In this document: in pieces, positions 17,250-26,769 of the stretch
Position numbering within the stretch: position 1 is the first letter of the stretch
Layout: each line of letters starts with the position of its first letter
From: Hyphomonadaceae bacterium
GTDB lineage: Bacteria > Pseudomonadota > Alphaproteobacteria > Caulobacterales > Aquidulcibacteraceae
Reading direction: 5' to 3'
Assembly (NCBI GenBank): GCA_021731815.1
Contig: JAKFWO010000009.1
Coordinates: 40,352-104,351 of the forward strand
DNA: 64,000 nt
The notes under the pieces: generated by a model
The model's input: the letters and a program-made list of their open reading frames with translations, nothing else
The model's database searches: none
Told to the model about the DNA's origin: nothing
Program-made: the position numbers and the translations under genes

Positions 17250-18029
17250 TCACGATCTTGCCGGCGCCGAAAACAAGGCAACGCGCTCGCGGCCGGTGAC
17301 CGGATCACGGTCGACCAGCGCCCATTGCCCTTCCCGGGGCTCGACACTTGCTGACAAATCCAGCATGCGCCCCTCGATCGTCCGGCGAATGCGCAGATCA
17401 AGTTTGCGGGTCGCTTTCCAGCCGCGAATATGGAATTGCGCCCCAGGCGGATTCTGGAAAACGGCGATCAGCCGCGGACGGGGATCGGCCCGCCACATCT
17501 GGATCACCGGGGCGATATCCCGGCGGTCGGGCGGTGAGGCAATTGCCCAATAGCGCCCATCGGGCGAGGGCTGGGGAATATCAAGCGCGGCGATCTGTGA
17601 GCCCCCGAGCGAATCGACCAGCAGATAATCGGTGAGCGTCGCAAAATGCCGTTCGATGACATGGTAGAAGGGACGATCGCCCAGCGAGCCAACATAAAAA
17701 TGCCGGACGCAGGGCCGCGCCGCAGCCGGGCATTGCACGCGGTCGACATAACGCAGCAGCCGCCGGGAGCCCCAGCTGACCAACAAGGCCGCACCGCGCC
17801 GGCGGGCGGCCCCGCGGGACAAGGCGATCGCCGCTTCTTCTTCCGCGACCATGGGGTCAATTGGCGCAGGCGACACTGGTAAAGCGGGAATCGCAATTCC
17901 GGCTTCTTGTGCCGTTGACGGTTTCGCAGGGACGGGATCCCCGCCCCCGGAACAGGCCGTCGTCAGCACGGCAAGTCCAAACAGGCCGATCAGGCGGAGG
18001 CGAAGGAAAGACAAGCCTGCATTGCGCAT
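17250..18029 (-). CDS. Predicted lipoprotein of unknown function downstream of secA
   Basis: I do not recognise this 259-residue protein. The N-terminus RLRLIGLFGLAVLTTAC is a lipoprotein signal with a lipobox-like LTTAC, followed by a Pro/Ala-rich linker. The mature domain has GSRRLLRYVDRVQCPAAARP and PCVRHFYVGSLGDRPFYHVI (two Cys), then IPQPSPDGRYWAIAS, which recalls a beta-propeller or quinoprotein-like strand. ATG 18029 follows GGGGAG and lies 25 bp after the secA stop, so it is probably cotranscribed with secA. No function is assigned. Confidence 0.7.
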   Translation of the reverse strand: MRNAGLSFLRLRLIGLFGLAVLTTACSGGGDPVPAKPSTAQEAGIAIPALPVSPAPIDPMVAEEEAAIALSRGAARRRGAALLVSWGSRRLLRYVDRVQCPAAARPCVRHFYVGSLGDRPFYHVIERHFATLTDYLLVDSLGGSQIAALDIPQPSPDGRYWAIASPPDRRDIAPVIQMWRADPRPRLIAVFQNPPGAQFHIRGWKATRKLDLRIRRTIEGRMLDLSASVEPREGQWALVDRDPVTGRERVALFSAPARS

Positions 18030-18054
18030 CACCTGCTCCCCTTCACACGCGAAT

Positions 18055-20760
18055 TCAGACCGTTGCACTCACCCGGATCTCGCCATGGCAATGCTTGAAT
18101 TTCTTTCCCGATCCACAGGGGCAGGAATCGTTGCGGCGCGTGCGATCCCACCCCTCCGGCAATTCAGAGACCGGCTTGAGCGCGGCGGAATCATCGCCCC
18201 GTGAGGCGTCCAGCGCGGGATGGCGGGAAGAATGAACAAGGATCGGTTCCTCGCTCGCCGCCGCCTGGGCCGGAGCGGGCTGCATCACATGCATGAGTGT
18301 GCGCGTGACTTCCGTGCGCAGGGTGCTCAGCATGGTTTCGAACAGCGAAAACGCTTCGGATTTGAACTCGTTGAGTGGATCGCGCTGGGCATAGCCCCGC
18401 AAATGGATGACCGAACGCAAATGGTCGAGATGAGCGAGATGCTCGCGCCAATGATGGTCGAGGATCTGGAGCAGAACCTGTTTTTCGACCCAGCGCATGC
18501 GTTCAGGACCCATCTGGGCGGCATGGGCGGCAGCGGCTTCATCTCCCGCGCGCAGGATGCGGGCCATGATCTCTTCATTGGCCGCGCCATCTTCGGCCGC
18601 CCATTCAGGAACAGGCAGGTCGACGCCCAGCAATTCAAAGACATCGGCCTTGAGATCATGGACCTTCCATTTTTCGGCATAGGCCTTTTCGGGCATGTCG
18701 CGGCGGACGAGGTCCTCGACTGTTTGCAGCCGCATTTCGGCCACGACCTCGGAGACATTTTCCGAGCGCATGAATTCGATGCGCTGCTCGAAAACCGCCT
18801 TGCGCTGGTCGTTGATAACATCATCAAATTTCAGCAGATTCTTTCGAATCTCGAAATTCCGCTGCTCCACCCGTTTTTGCGAGGTTTCCAGCGCCTTGGT
18901 CATCCAGGGATGGACAATCGCCTCGCCATCACGAATGCCGAGCCCGCGCATGATGGCATCGAGCCGATCGGCCGCGAAAATGCGCAGCAGATCGTCCTCA
19001 AGGCAGATATAGAATTTGGAGCGGCCGGGATCGCCCTGGCGCCCGGTCCGGCCCCGCAATTGATTGTCGATCCGTCGGCTTTCATGGCGTTCTGTGCCCA
19101 GAACATAGAGCCCGCCGGCCTCGATCGCGAGGCGCCGTTGCTCGTCGATCTCTGCATTGATCGCACTGCGCCGGGCAGCAATCTCGGCTTCCCCCGGCGT
19201 CCCGCCTTTGGCCTGTTCCTCGGCCAGCCAATCGGCCAAAGTGAATTCCGCATTACCGCCCAATTGAATATCGGTGCCGCGACCGGCCATATTGGTGGCG
19301 ATCGTCACAGACCCCGGGATTCCGGCCTGGGCAATGATATGGGCTTCCTGCTCGTGATAGCGGGCATTGAGCACGCGGTGGGGAATGTTGCGGCGCTGCA
19401 ATTCGGCCGAGAGCTTTTCGGATTTGTCGATCGACACGGTGCCCACCAGCACGGGCTGGCGGCGGGCATGGCAATCCAGAATATCGGTGATCACCGATTC
19501 CGTCTTCTCGGGCTGGGTGCGGTAGATCTCGTCCTCGTCATCGATGCGCTGGACCTTGCGATTGGTCGGCACCTCGACAACTTCGAGCTTGTAGATATCC
19601 GCAAATTCCACGGCTTCGGTCGCCGCCGTCCCGGTCATTCCGGACAATTTATCGTAGAGCCGGAAATAATTCTGGAAAGTGATCGAAGCGAGCGTCTGGT
19701 TCTCGGGCTGGACAAAGGCCTCTTCCTTGGCCTCGATCGCCTGGTGCAGACCTTCGGACAGGCGCCGGCCCGGCATCATCCGCCCGGTGAATTCGTCGAT
19801 CAGAACGACCTCGCCATCCTTGACGATGTAGTCCTTGTCGCGAAAGAACAATTTATGGGCCCGCAGCGCCTGGTTGGCGTGGTGCACGACCGAGACATTG
19901 GCCGGATCGTAGAGATGCCCGTCGAGCAGACCGGCATTGTGGAGCAATTCCTCGACAAATTCGGACCCGTCTTCGGTAAACACCACCGAACGCTGCTTCT
20001 CGTCGAGCTCGAAATGTTCGGGTGCGAGCTTGTCGATCAGCGCATCTACGGCGCGGTAGAATTCGGTGCGATCCTCGGTGGGGCCCGAAATAATCAGCGG
20101 CGTGCGCGCCTCGTCGATGAGAATGGAATCCACTTCGTCGACAATGGCGAAGCGATGCCCGCGCTGGACCATATCGGTCAGCGAATATTTCATATTGTCG
20201 CGCAGATAGTCGAAACCGAATTCATTATTGGTGCCATAGGTGACATCGCAGGCATAGGCTTCGCGCCGCTGGCGATCGTCGAGTCCGTGAATGATGCAGC
20301 CGACCGAAAGCCCAAGGAAGCGATAGACCTGGCCCATCCAGTCCGCGTCGCGTTTGGCGAGGTAATCATTGACCGTGATCACATGCACGCCGCGTTCTTC
20401 CAGCGCATTGAGATAGACCGGCAGGGTGGCAACCAGCGTCTTGCCTTCGCCGGTGCGCATTTCGGCGATCCGCCCCATATGCAGGATCATCCCGCCCATC
20501 AATTGCATGTCGTAATGGCGCTGGCCGAGGGTACGCCGCGCGGCCTCGCGCACGACAGCAAAGGCTTCGGGCAGGACCTCGTCAAGGCTCGCGCCAGTGC
20601 GCAGGCGTGCCTTCAGTTCCGGCGTGCGCGCGCGCAGGGCTTCGTCCGACAGGGCTTCAATGGTCGGCTCGAGCGCATTGATGCGCGCGATCCGTTGCTT
20701 CATCCCGCGAAGCTTGCGTTCATTGACCGAACCAAACAATTTCGTCGCAAATTTCAGCAT
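18055..20760 (-). CDS. secA: Preprotein translocase ATPase SecA
   Basis: Motor ATPase that drives unfolded preproteins through SecYEG. The 901-residue protein starts [20 protein letters not shown] and contains Walker [73 protein letters not shown] and [12 protein letters not shown]. The C-terminus has the zinc-binding SecB/ribosome-contact motif [14 protein letters not shown]. Length and all motifs match the family. It is followed closely by the lipoprotein gene and faces the divergent PpiC lipoprotein gene, an arrangement seen in alphaproteobacteria. Confidence 0.98.
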   Translation of the reverse strand: MLKFATKLFGSVNERKLRGMKQRIARINALEPTIEALSDEALRARTPELKARLRTGASLDEVLPEAFAVVREAARRTLGQRHYDMQLMGGMILHMGRIAEMRTGEGKTLVATLPVYLNALEERGVHVITVNDYLAKRDADWMGQVYRFLGLSVGCIIHGLDDRQRREAYACDVTYGTNNEFGFDYLRDNMKYSLTDMVQRGHRFAIVDEVDSILIDEARTPLIISGPTEDRTEFYRAVDALIDKLAPEHFELDEKQRSVVFTEDGSEFVEELLHNAGLLDGHLYDPANVSVVHHANQALRAHKLFFRDKDYIVKDGEVVLIDEFTGRMMPGRRLSEGLHQAIEAKEEAFVQPENQTLASITFQNYFRLYDKLSGMTGTAATEAVEFADIYKLEVVEVPTNRKVQRIDDEDEIYRTQPEKTESVITDILDCHARRQPVLVGTVSIDKSEKLSAELQRRNIPHRVLNARYHEQEAHIIAQAGIPGSVTIATNMAGRGTDIQLGGNAEFTLADWLAEEQAKGGTPGEAEIAARRSAINAEIDEQRRLAIEAGGLYVLGTERHESRRIDNQLRGRTGRQGDPGRSKFYICLEDDLLRIFAADRLDAIMRGLGIRDGEAIVHPWMTKALETSQKRVEQRNFEIRKNLLKFDDVINDQRKAVFEQRIEFMRSENVSEVVAEMRLQTVEDLVRRDMPEKAYAEKWKVHDLKADVFELLGVDLPVPEWAAEDGAANEEIMARILRAGDEAAAAHAAQMGPERMRWVEKQVLLQILDHHWREHLAHLDHLRSVIHLRGYAQRDPLNEFKSEAFSLFETMLSTLRTEVTRTLMHVMQPAPAQAAASEEPILVHSSRHPALDASRGDDSAALKPVSELPEGWDRTRRNDSCPCGSGKKFKHCHGEIRVSATV

Positions 20761-21514
20761 TCCGCTCTTCCATCACACGTGTCGCGCAATCTTCACGCTC
20801 ACGGACCCAAATCCCGCCACGATTTTCCGGAAACAATTTTTCCGGAAAACGGCATCCCAACTCAGGTCCAAATCAGGCCGCAGGTCCTGACCCGAGCACA
20901 GCATCGCACCAAAACCGCGCGCGCGTTCCATCGCTTCTTCGGTATTACGCCGGAAATCCGGCACGACTTCGAATATATGGTACCCAATCGTTACGTTGTC
21001 GCTTCTTCCACTGTTTTCGCGTGCCCGAAATTGTGGTTCGGGGGACTTGCGTACCCGAACGCGGTCCGCAAATGCCCGAAAATCCTCAAAGCCAGTTCCC
21101 GCGCCGGGTGTCGGGATCAGGCCCGCGAGCTTTCTCCCGCAACATTCCGCCTGAATTGCGGCACCGGCCCTGCCGATATCCGTCACCGCCGACGAATCCT
21201 GCCCGCCTTTCTGCGCAGGATCGGCATGGCGGGAATGCTATCCTGAAACCGCGCCACCGAAAAGACTGCTTTCACCCGCACAGGGTCATCATGCCGCCGC
21301 ATTATCCCTTCACAGGCATCATCATCCAACAAACATGCCCCGGAGGCTTCAGGCCCCGGAGGCTTCAGGCACCGGAGCTTTCAGGCAATTGACCGGCGCG
21401 GCGTACAGATCGGGCTCGACTTGTGAACGGGCTCCACTTAAGGACGGGTCCATTGCGTGTCAAATGAGCCCACTGCACGGCCCCTGTTTTCACGGGGCGT
21501 CCCGGAGGAAGCAC
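20761..21514. other. 754-bp intergenic region between secA and the ppiC-like gene
   Basis: No gene supported. It should hold divergent promoters for secA and the PpiC lipoprotein. It also contains a 16-bp x 3 tandem repeat at 21337-21384 and a small hairpin GCCCC...GGGGC just before the PpiC RBS (about 21480-21499). Confidence 0.5.
21337..21384. repeat. Tandem repeat, 16 bp x 3
   Basis: GCCCCGGAGGCTTCAG twice exactly (21337-21352, 21353-21368) and once diverged as GCACCGGAGCTTTCAG (21369-21384), in the leader of the PpiC lipoprotein gene. Confidence 0.95.
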
Positions 21515-22678
21515 ATGATCATTCGCGGCATCAGATCCGTTGCGCGAGATATTGGGCCCGTGAATTTCCGGTTTGCCGGGCTTATGATCCTCGCGCTTCT
21601 GGCCGCATGCGGCGCGCAAACCGAGGACGGGACCGGCACCCGCCGGCAAAAGGTGGGCGGCGAGATCGCTGCCATGGTCAACAATAACCCGATCTATACT
21701 GCCGATGTGCAATTGGAGGCGGTGGCCCAGGGCATCGTCCAGCCGGGCGAGACCCTTGCGCCCAGCTCACCCGAATTCACCGGGATCGTCGATGATCTGG
21801 TCGACCAGCGCCTGTTGTCATTGCAGGCGGAGGCACAAAATCTCGACAAGGACGACCAGTCCCGCCACCGCCTGCGGTCAGCGCGAGAGCGGATTCTGGG
21901 CAATATCCTGATCGAAAACATCGTCGCCAATCAGGCGACGGATGAATCCGTCCAGAAACTCTATCGCGAGCAATTGCGCCTGCTGCAATTGGGCGACGAA
22001 ACGCGTGTGCGCCACATCATTGTCGGAACGCGCGAGGAAGCCCAGGCCATCATCAAATCGGTCAAGGGGGGCGAGGATTTTTCAACCCTTGCCTTCCAGC
22101 ATTCGCGCGATCCCGAAAGCCGGGCCGAAGGCGGGGATCTTGGCTATGTCACGGCCGACCAGTTCGAAGAGCCCTTTTCCGCCGCCATCGCCAACACACC
22201 AGTGGGTGAAATCGCCGATCCGTTCCCGAGCGCCATGGGCTGGCATGTGCTGCGTGTCGAAGACCGGCGCACCAAAGCACCGCCATCGCTCGAGGAAATG
22301 CGCCCGCAGATCATGCGCTATATGACCTTGCAGGAAATCCAGAAGATCCTCGAAAAGCTGCGACGCGAAGCGCGCGTCGTCCGGGTGGTGAAGCCGGTTC
22401 GCAGCAAGGGATCGGAAGATCCGTTCGGCCCGCCACCGGTGACGGCAAAGCCCATTCCGGAACCAGTGGAAGATCCGGCGGCCGTCCTGCTCACACCATC
22501 CGATTCTCAGCCCGATTCACAGCCCGATTCACCACCTGCGGCGGCTCCATCGGGGGCGACGGTGCCAGGTGCCTCCGCTCCACCTGCAAATGCTTCCCCG
22601 GCGGCCCCGCCAACAGCAAGTCCGTCTGTGCCCCCGAACGCGAACAGAAACCCAGTCAGGAAGCCTGTAAGGCCCTGA
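21515..22678 (+). CDS. Parvulin-type peptidyl-prolyl isomerase lipoprotein (PpiC/SurA-like)
   Basis: 387-residue periplasmic folding factor. A signal segment FRFAGLMILALLAACG ends in a lipobox-like LAAC. A SurA-type N-domain follows (AAMVNNNPIYTADVQLEAVA, IVDDLVDQRLLSLQAEAQ), then one rotamase domain at about residues 160-250 (RVRHIIVGTREEAQAIIKSV, GGDLGYVTADQFEEPFSAAI, GWHVLRVEDRR). The last 80 residues are a Pro/Ala/Ser-rich tail with SQPDSQPDSPP repeats, probably disordered. ATG 21515 has RBS CGGAGGAA 4 bp upstream. It is divergent from secA, fitting a role in folding newly exported outer-membrane proteins. Confidence 0.88.
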   Translation: MIIRGIRSVARDIGPVNFRFAGLMILALLAACGAQTEDGTGTRRQKVGGEIAAMVNNNPIYTADVQLEAVAQGIVQPGETLAPSSPEFTGIVDDLVDQRLLSLQAEAQNLDKDDQSRHRLRSARERILGNILIENIVANQATDESVQKLYREQLRLLQLGDETRVRHIIVGTREEAQAIIKSVKGGEDFSTLAFQHSRDPESRAEGGDLGYVTADQFEEPFSAAIANTPVGEIADPFPSAMGWHVLRVEDRRTKAPPSLEEMRPQIMRYMTLQEIQKILEKLRREARVVRVVKPVRSKGSEDPFGPPPVTAKPIPEPVEDPAAVLLTPSDSQPDSQPDSPPAAAPSGATVPGASAPPANASPAAPPTASPSVPPNANRNPVRKPVRP

Positions 22679-22883
22679 TTCGATGACATTTTCTATCGAC
22701 CGGCACGAAGGGTCGCTGCGTTCACGAAATCGCGATGTGTAAATTTTTTGTAAGGCGCAGAACGGGTCATTAACAAATCGACAAGATTTCGCCTCTTTTC
22801 CGCCCCGAACTTGTCAAGAACGCAATTGAACATCCTCCTGTGCAGCGAATCAGTCCCCTCGCTGCCACGGTGGAGAATTGCTG

Positions 22884-24389
22884 ATGACCCCCGATCCCAA
22901 GCGCAATCTCAACGAAGACATCAACAATGATGGCACGGTTCCGGCGAAGCCCGTGAAAACCGCGCGCAAGCCAGGGCCCCCAAAGAAGTCGCGCCGCGTG
23001 CCGGATTCGGTGCCCCCTTTGCTCGCCCGCGCGTCGGGCGCAGGCGACGGACTGCTTTTGGGGCGGCATCTTCCGAGCGCCGGGCCGTCGGTGCCGGGTT
23101 TTCGTGAATCTTCCGTCAACCGCAATGGCCCGGCCGCGAGCTCGCCTGTCACGCTCGAGGGCGAGGGTCATGTGCTGACCATCGCGCCGACCGGTGCCGG
23201 GAAAGGCCGCGGCAGCATCATCCCCAATCTTTTGCGTTACGAGGGATCGGTGATCGTGCTCGACCCCAAGGGCGAGGCCGCCGCGGTCACGGCACGCCGT
23301 CGACGTGAAATGGGCCATGATGTGCGCATCATCGACCCTTTCGGACTGGTGAACAAACACACCGATTCGCTCAATCCCTTCGACATTTTCGATCTGCCCG
23401 GCATTGACCACGGTGCCGAGGCCGAGGCGCTTGCGACCCTGCTGTCAGGAAATTTCCAGTCCACCAAGGAACCGTTCTGGGACATCTGGGGTCGGGCTTT
23501 GTGTGCGGGTGTCATCGCGGCTGTCGCCCAGACCGAAGGCCCTGCAACGCGGAATTTCTCAAAGGTGCGCGATTATCTCAAAAGCGCGGATCCGGTCTAT
23601 GGCCTCGCCAGCCTGCTCGAACGGCATGGTACGCAGCTCAACCGGCTGTCGACACAAGAGATCGGTTCGTTCCTGCATTTGCACGAAGCAACACGGTCAG
23701 GAGTCATTGCGACCGCGCAATCCTATCTCTCGGCGCTGGCTTCGGATGCGGCAGCGAGCACGCTCATGAAGTCCAGTGTCGACCTCGAGGCCCTGCGCGA
23801 GGGCAAGCCGATGACGATCTATCTGGTCATTCCACCGACCAAACTGACCTCGCACGCATCGCTTTTGCGCCTGTGGGTGTCGAGCCTGATGTCGGCTGTC
23901 ATGGCGCGCACCAAATTGCCGGAATTGCGAACGCTTTTCATCATTGATGAATGCGCGCAACTGGGGAAATTCGATGCGCTTCCCACCGCCGTCACCCTGG
24001 CGCGCGGATATGGGATGCGGGTCTGGGCATTTTTTCAGGACATGTCGCAATTGAAGCGCATGTATCCCAGTGAATGGCAGGCGGTGGTGACCTCTTCGGC
24101 GGTGATGCAGGTCTTCGGTGTTCCCAATCATCTGATGGCACGGGAACTTGCCGATGTGATCGGCGATCTGTCGGCCGAGGAATTGCGCAAATTGCCGGCC
24201 GACCAGCAGGCCGTGATGTTTGCCCGCGGTGGTGCGTCCAAGGCTTCTCTGCTGGATTATCTCAAGGACCCCGAATTCAGGGCGGCCTGGGACCCGAATC
24301 CGATGTTCAATGGCGGAGGGGATGCCCAGCAAGGTGGCGGGCGCGGCGAGGATCGCACATCACAGCGCGAGGCCAAGGCAAAAAGCTGA
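22884..24389 (+). CDS. VirD4/TraG-like type IV coupling ATPase, no transmembrane anchor
   Basis: 501-residue member of the TraG/VirD4/TraD family, which normally feeds DNA or effectors to type IV secretion channels. It shows Walker A APTGAGKGRGSIIPNLL near residue 101, SVIVLDPKGEAAAVTARRRR, LFIIDECAQLGKFDALPTAV (Walker B) near residue 349, and RVWAFFQDMSQLKRMYPSEW. Unlike VirD4 it has no N-terminal transmembrane helices; the first 70 residues are charged and Pro-rich. No mating-pair, relaxase or other type IV genes are nearby. ATG 22884 follows GGAGAA. A soluble housekeeping or orphan role is possible; function is not assignable. Confidence 0.85.
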   Translation: MTPDPKRNLNEDINNDGTVPAKPVKTARKPGPPKKSRRVPDSVPPLLARASGAGDGLLLGRHLPSAGPSVPGFRESSVNRNGPAASSPVTLEGEGHVLTIAPTGAGKGRGSIIPNLLRYEGSVIVLDPKGEAAAVTARRRREMGHDVRIIDPFGLVNKHTDSLNPFDIFDLPGIDHGAEAEALATLLSGNFQSTKEPFWDIWGRALCAGVIAAVAQTEGPATRNFSKVRDYLKSADPVYGLASLLERHGTQLNRLSTQEIGSFLHLHEATRSGVIATAQSYLSALASDAAASTLMKSSVDLEALREGKPMTIYLVIPPTKLTSHASLLRLWVSSLMSAVMARTKLPELRTLFIIDECAQLGKFDALPTAVTLARGYGMRVWAFFQDMSQLKRMYPSEWQAVVTSSAVMQVFGVPNHLMARELADVIGDLSAEELRKLPADQQAVMFARGGASKASLLDYLKDPEFRAAWDPNPMFNGGGDAQQGGGRGEDRTSQREAKAKS

Positions 24390-24406
24390 CATGCCTGCCG
24401 GCTGAA

Positions 24407-24436
24407 ACGCCCCCGGTCCGCAAGGGCCGGGGGCGT
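24407..24436. terminator. Strong inverted repeat between convergent genes
   Basis: ACGCCCCCGG (24407-24416), 10-nt loop, CCGGGGGCGT (24427-24436): a perfect 10-bp GC stem between the convergent VirD4-like and rluD genes. There is no T-tract, so termination would be imperfect, but position and strength suit a bidirectional terminator. Confidence 0.55.
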
Positions 24437-24480
24437 GACGCCCGTCTCACTTCCTGCATTTCTCACTTCCTGGACTTCAC

Positions 24481-25545
24481 TCACTTCACCCTTATCCCGT
24501 CCAGCGCCGCGCGCAGACTTTGCCAGTCATCCGGCGGCGAGGTCTCGAACCGCATCATCTCATTGGTAAAAGGATGGCGAAAGCCGAGCACGGCTGCATG
24601 AAGCGCCTGGCGCTTCATGGCAATTCCCTGTTCGGCGAGAGAATGATCGAGCGCGCGCGCAGCCCTGCTCCCGCCATAGGTCTCGTCGCCAATCAGCGGG
24701 CACGACAAATGCGCCATATGCACCCGGATCTGGTGGGTTCGGCCCGTTTCCAGAATCAGCCGCAATTCCGCGGCGGCCGCACCGCGGGGACCCGCGCCAA
24801 GCATGGCGACGGTCTGGTAATGGGTAGCTGCGAGCTTCCCGGCATTCGAGGTCTCCGGCAGCACGGCCATTTTCTTGCGATCCCGGGGATCGCGTCCGAT
24901 CCGAGTCTCCACCCGGCCAAGGACGGGGGACGGCGCGCCGACGCTGAGCGCCCGATAGATCCGTTCGGCACTCTTTGCCTGAAATTGCTTGCCAAGCGAA
25001 TGCAATGCAGTCTCCGATTTGGCGACCACCAGAACGCCCGTCGTATCCTTGTCCAGCCGGTGAACAATGCCCGGCCGTCCGGCTGCCCCGATTTCCATCA
25101 GCGCCGCGCCGCAATGGTGCAAAAGCCCATGCGCGAGCGTTCCCGTCCATGCGCCGGGGGCGGGATGCACTGCCAGTCCGGCCTGCTTGTCCAGCACCAG
25201 AAGATGGGCATCCTCATGGAGAATGGTGAGCGGGATCGGTTCGGGCAGAAAGCGCGAGGGTTCCGGGCGCGGCACATCCACCCGATAGACGGTTCCCGTG
25301 CGCACCTTCCCTGCCGCATCGCTGACAATGTTCCCATCGGCCCGCACCCGGCCCTTTTCGATCAATGTCTTCAGCCGGGAGCGCGACAAGGCCGGAAACT
25401 GCCCGGCCAGAAAGCGATCGAGCCGCTCTCCTGCATGGCCGAGATCTGCCACCACCTCCGCAGGGCGCGGGGCGGGATCGTCCTCCTCGGGACATTCATC
25501 GTCGTCAGCCTTGGATTCCATGCGACCGACATATAGCCGCACCAA
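24481..25545 (-). CDS. rluD: Ribosomal large-subunit pseudouridine synthase, RluD/RluA family
   Basis: Converts specific uridines of 23S rRNA to pseudouridine. An acidic N-terminal tail (DDDECPEEDDPAP) precedes the S4 RNA-binding domain (GERLDRFLAGQFPALSRSRL), then the catalytic domain with IVHRLDKDTTGVLVVAKS holding the essential Asp, RIYRALSVG, and ETGRTHQIRVHMAHLSCPLI. ATG 25521 is a likely start; the annotated end allows a slightly longer form. The S4 domain and overall order favour RluD over RluA or TruC, but the exact target uridines are not readable from sequence. It is the last gene of the long minus-strand block. Confidence 0.92.
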   Translation of the reverse strand: MVRLYVGRMESKADDDECPEEDDPAPRPAEVVADLGHAGERLDRFLAGQFPALSRSRLKTLIEKGRVRADGNIVSDAAGKVRTGTVYRVDVPRPEPSRFLPEPIPLTILHEDAHLLVLDKQAGLAVHPAPGAWTGTLAHGLLHHCGAALMEIGAAGRPGIVHRLDKDTTGVLVVAKSETALHSLGKQFQAKSAERIYRALSVGAPSPVLGRVETRIGRDPRDRKKMAVLPETSNAGKLAATHYQTVAMLGAGPRGAAAAELRLILETGRTHQIRVHMAHLSCPLIGDETYGGSRAARALDHSLAEQGIAMKRQALHAAVLGFRHPFTNEMMRFETSPPDDWQSLRAALDGIRVK

Positions 25546-25572
25546 TGAATGGCAAAGCGGGATTTCCCCGGT

Positions 25573-26672
25573 TCACGCGGCGCTGCGGGATTCACTGCCC
25601 GATTTCCGCACCCGCCAGAAGCGGATGGCGCGTTGCGCGGCCTCTTGCGGCACCGATTGATAGAGCCGGCCATAGATTTCCGCCTGGCCGAGCCCATTGG
25701 CGCCGCCTGCCAGCATCACGGAGATGGTCACGAACACCGCCCGCTCTACTCCGGCTGCCCGGCAGATCGTCGCAAGCCCGTCGAGATCCTTCTTCTCCCA
25801 GAACAGATGGACGGTAAAGAAATCGACCCCGGTCATGCGGGCCAAAGCCGCCTTGAAATGGGTGATCCGCTTCTCGCGCAGCACATTGACCAGCAGCGGG
25901 CCATCAAGCGCATTTTCCGCCACCCGGCGCTCGACAAAGGCGAGGGCCGAATCATAATCCTCCGGCAGCGCCCCATGCGCCTTGGCGACTTTGGTGCGGG
26001 CAATGGCCAGGGCGGCCTCGACCTCCTCGGCGCTTGCTTCTTCATTGCGGGCGCGAATTTTTTCGCGCAGATCGCGCTCCACGGAGCCAAAAACCTCGTT
26101 GAGCAGATCGAGAGGCGTGTCGCGCCGCTCGACAAAAGGTGCCTGAAGCTCGACAGAACCGGCCACCCGATCGGCGATCTGCTCGAAAGCGGCGCGCGAC
26201 AAGCGGGCATTGCGGTTGCGCAACAGCGAACTCACCACCCGATCATCGCCGCGATCGACCAGGACACCGGACAGGGTTGCGCTTACCCGATCCCGTCGCG
26301 AGATCGCCATCAGATGATCCTGCCCCTGGACGCGGGCAATATCGACCAGATCCTCATCCTCCAGCGTCTGGCTGGTGCGCAGTACGGGTTCAGCCACCGC
26401 GATATGGTCCATCGCCAATTGCCGCGACAATCTCGCCGCGGACCTCCGGGCGATTTGGTCAGCCGGTTGGCGAGTTCGACCCGCACCTCGAAATCCATTT
26501 CAGCCGCCACGGACGACATGATGTCATCGAACAGGCGATCCTCGTCCAACGATCTCTTGCCGTTGCGGTCGAAGAACAGGTCCGTAACTTCGCGAAGCAA
26601 TTCGCGGCGCTTGTCGCTCGATCGCTCATGGGCGAGTTCTGCCAGCCGGGAAAAGCGGGTTTCATTCGTCAT
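25573..26672 (-). pseudogene. DUF2336 family gene interrupted by a frameshift
   Basis: Two overlapping frames together make one DUF2336 protein of about 365 residues. The first (from ATG 26672) reads RFSRLAELAHERSSDKRREL and AAEMDFEVRVELANRLTKSP; similarity then continues in another frame as RLSRQLAMDHIAVAEPVLRT, LEDEDLVDIARVQGQDHL and RVVSSLLRNRNARLS to a stop at 25573. The switch falls near 26440-26460 and equals loss of one base. DUF2336 proteins are alpha-helical repeat proteins found in alphaproteobacteria, some linked to motility control. It is either a recent pseudogene or an assembly error; I see no heptameric slippery site to suggest programmed shifting. Confidence 0.8.
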
Positions 26673-26769
26673 GCGATCGCTCTCAATTGCCACGAAAAGT
26701 GGCTCAGCCACCCTCCATTTCTACACGCAGTTTCGTAAACATTTGGTGGAGGAATTAAAAAAGACGCGC

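Noticed and set aside
18220..21246. 1008-codon plus-strand ORF opposite secA
   Set aside because: Shadow of secA; no start signal and no protein-like domain pattern.
22884..24389. Integrated conjugative element around the VirD4-like gene
   Set aside because: No integrase, att repeats, relaxase or other T4SS genes; neighbours are core chromosomal genes.
26440..26470. Programmed ribosomal frameshift in the DUF2336 gene
   Set aside because: No X-XXY-YYZ slippery heptamer or downstream structure is evident; deletion or sequence error is simpler.
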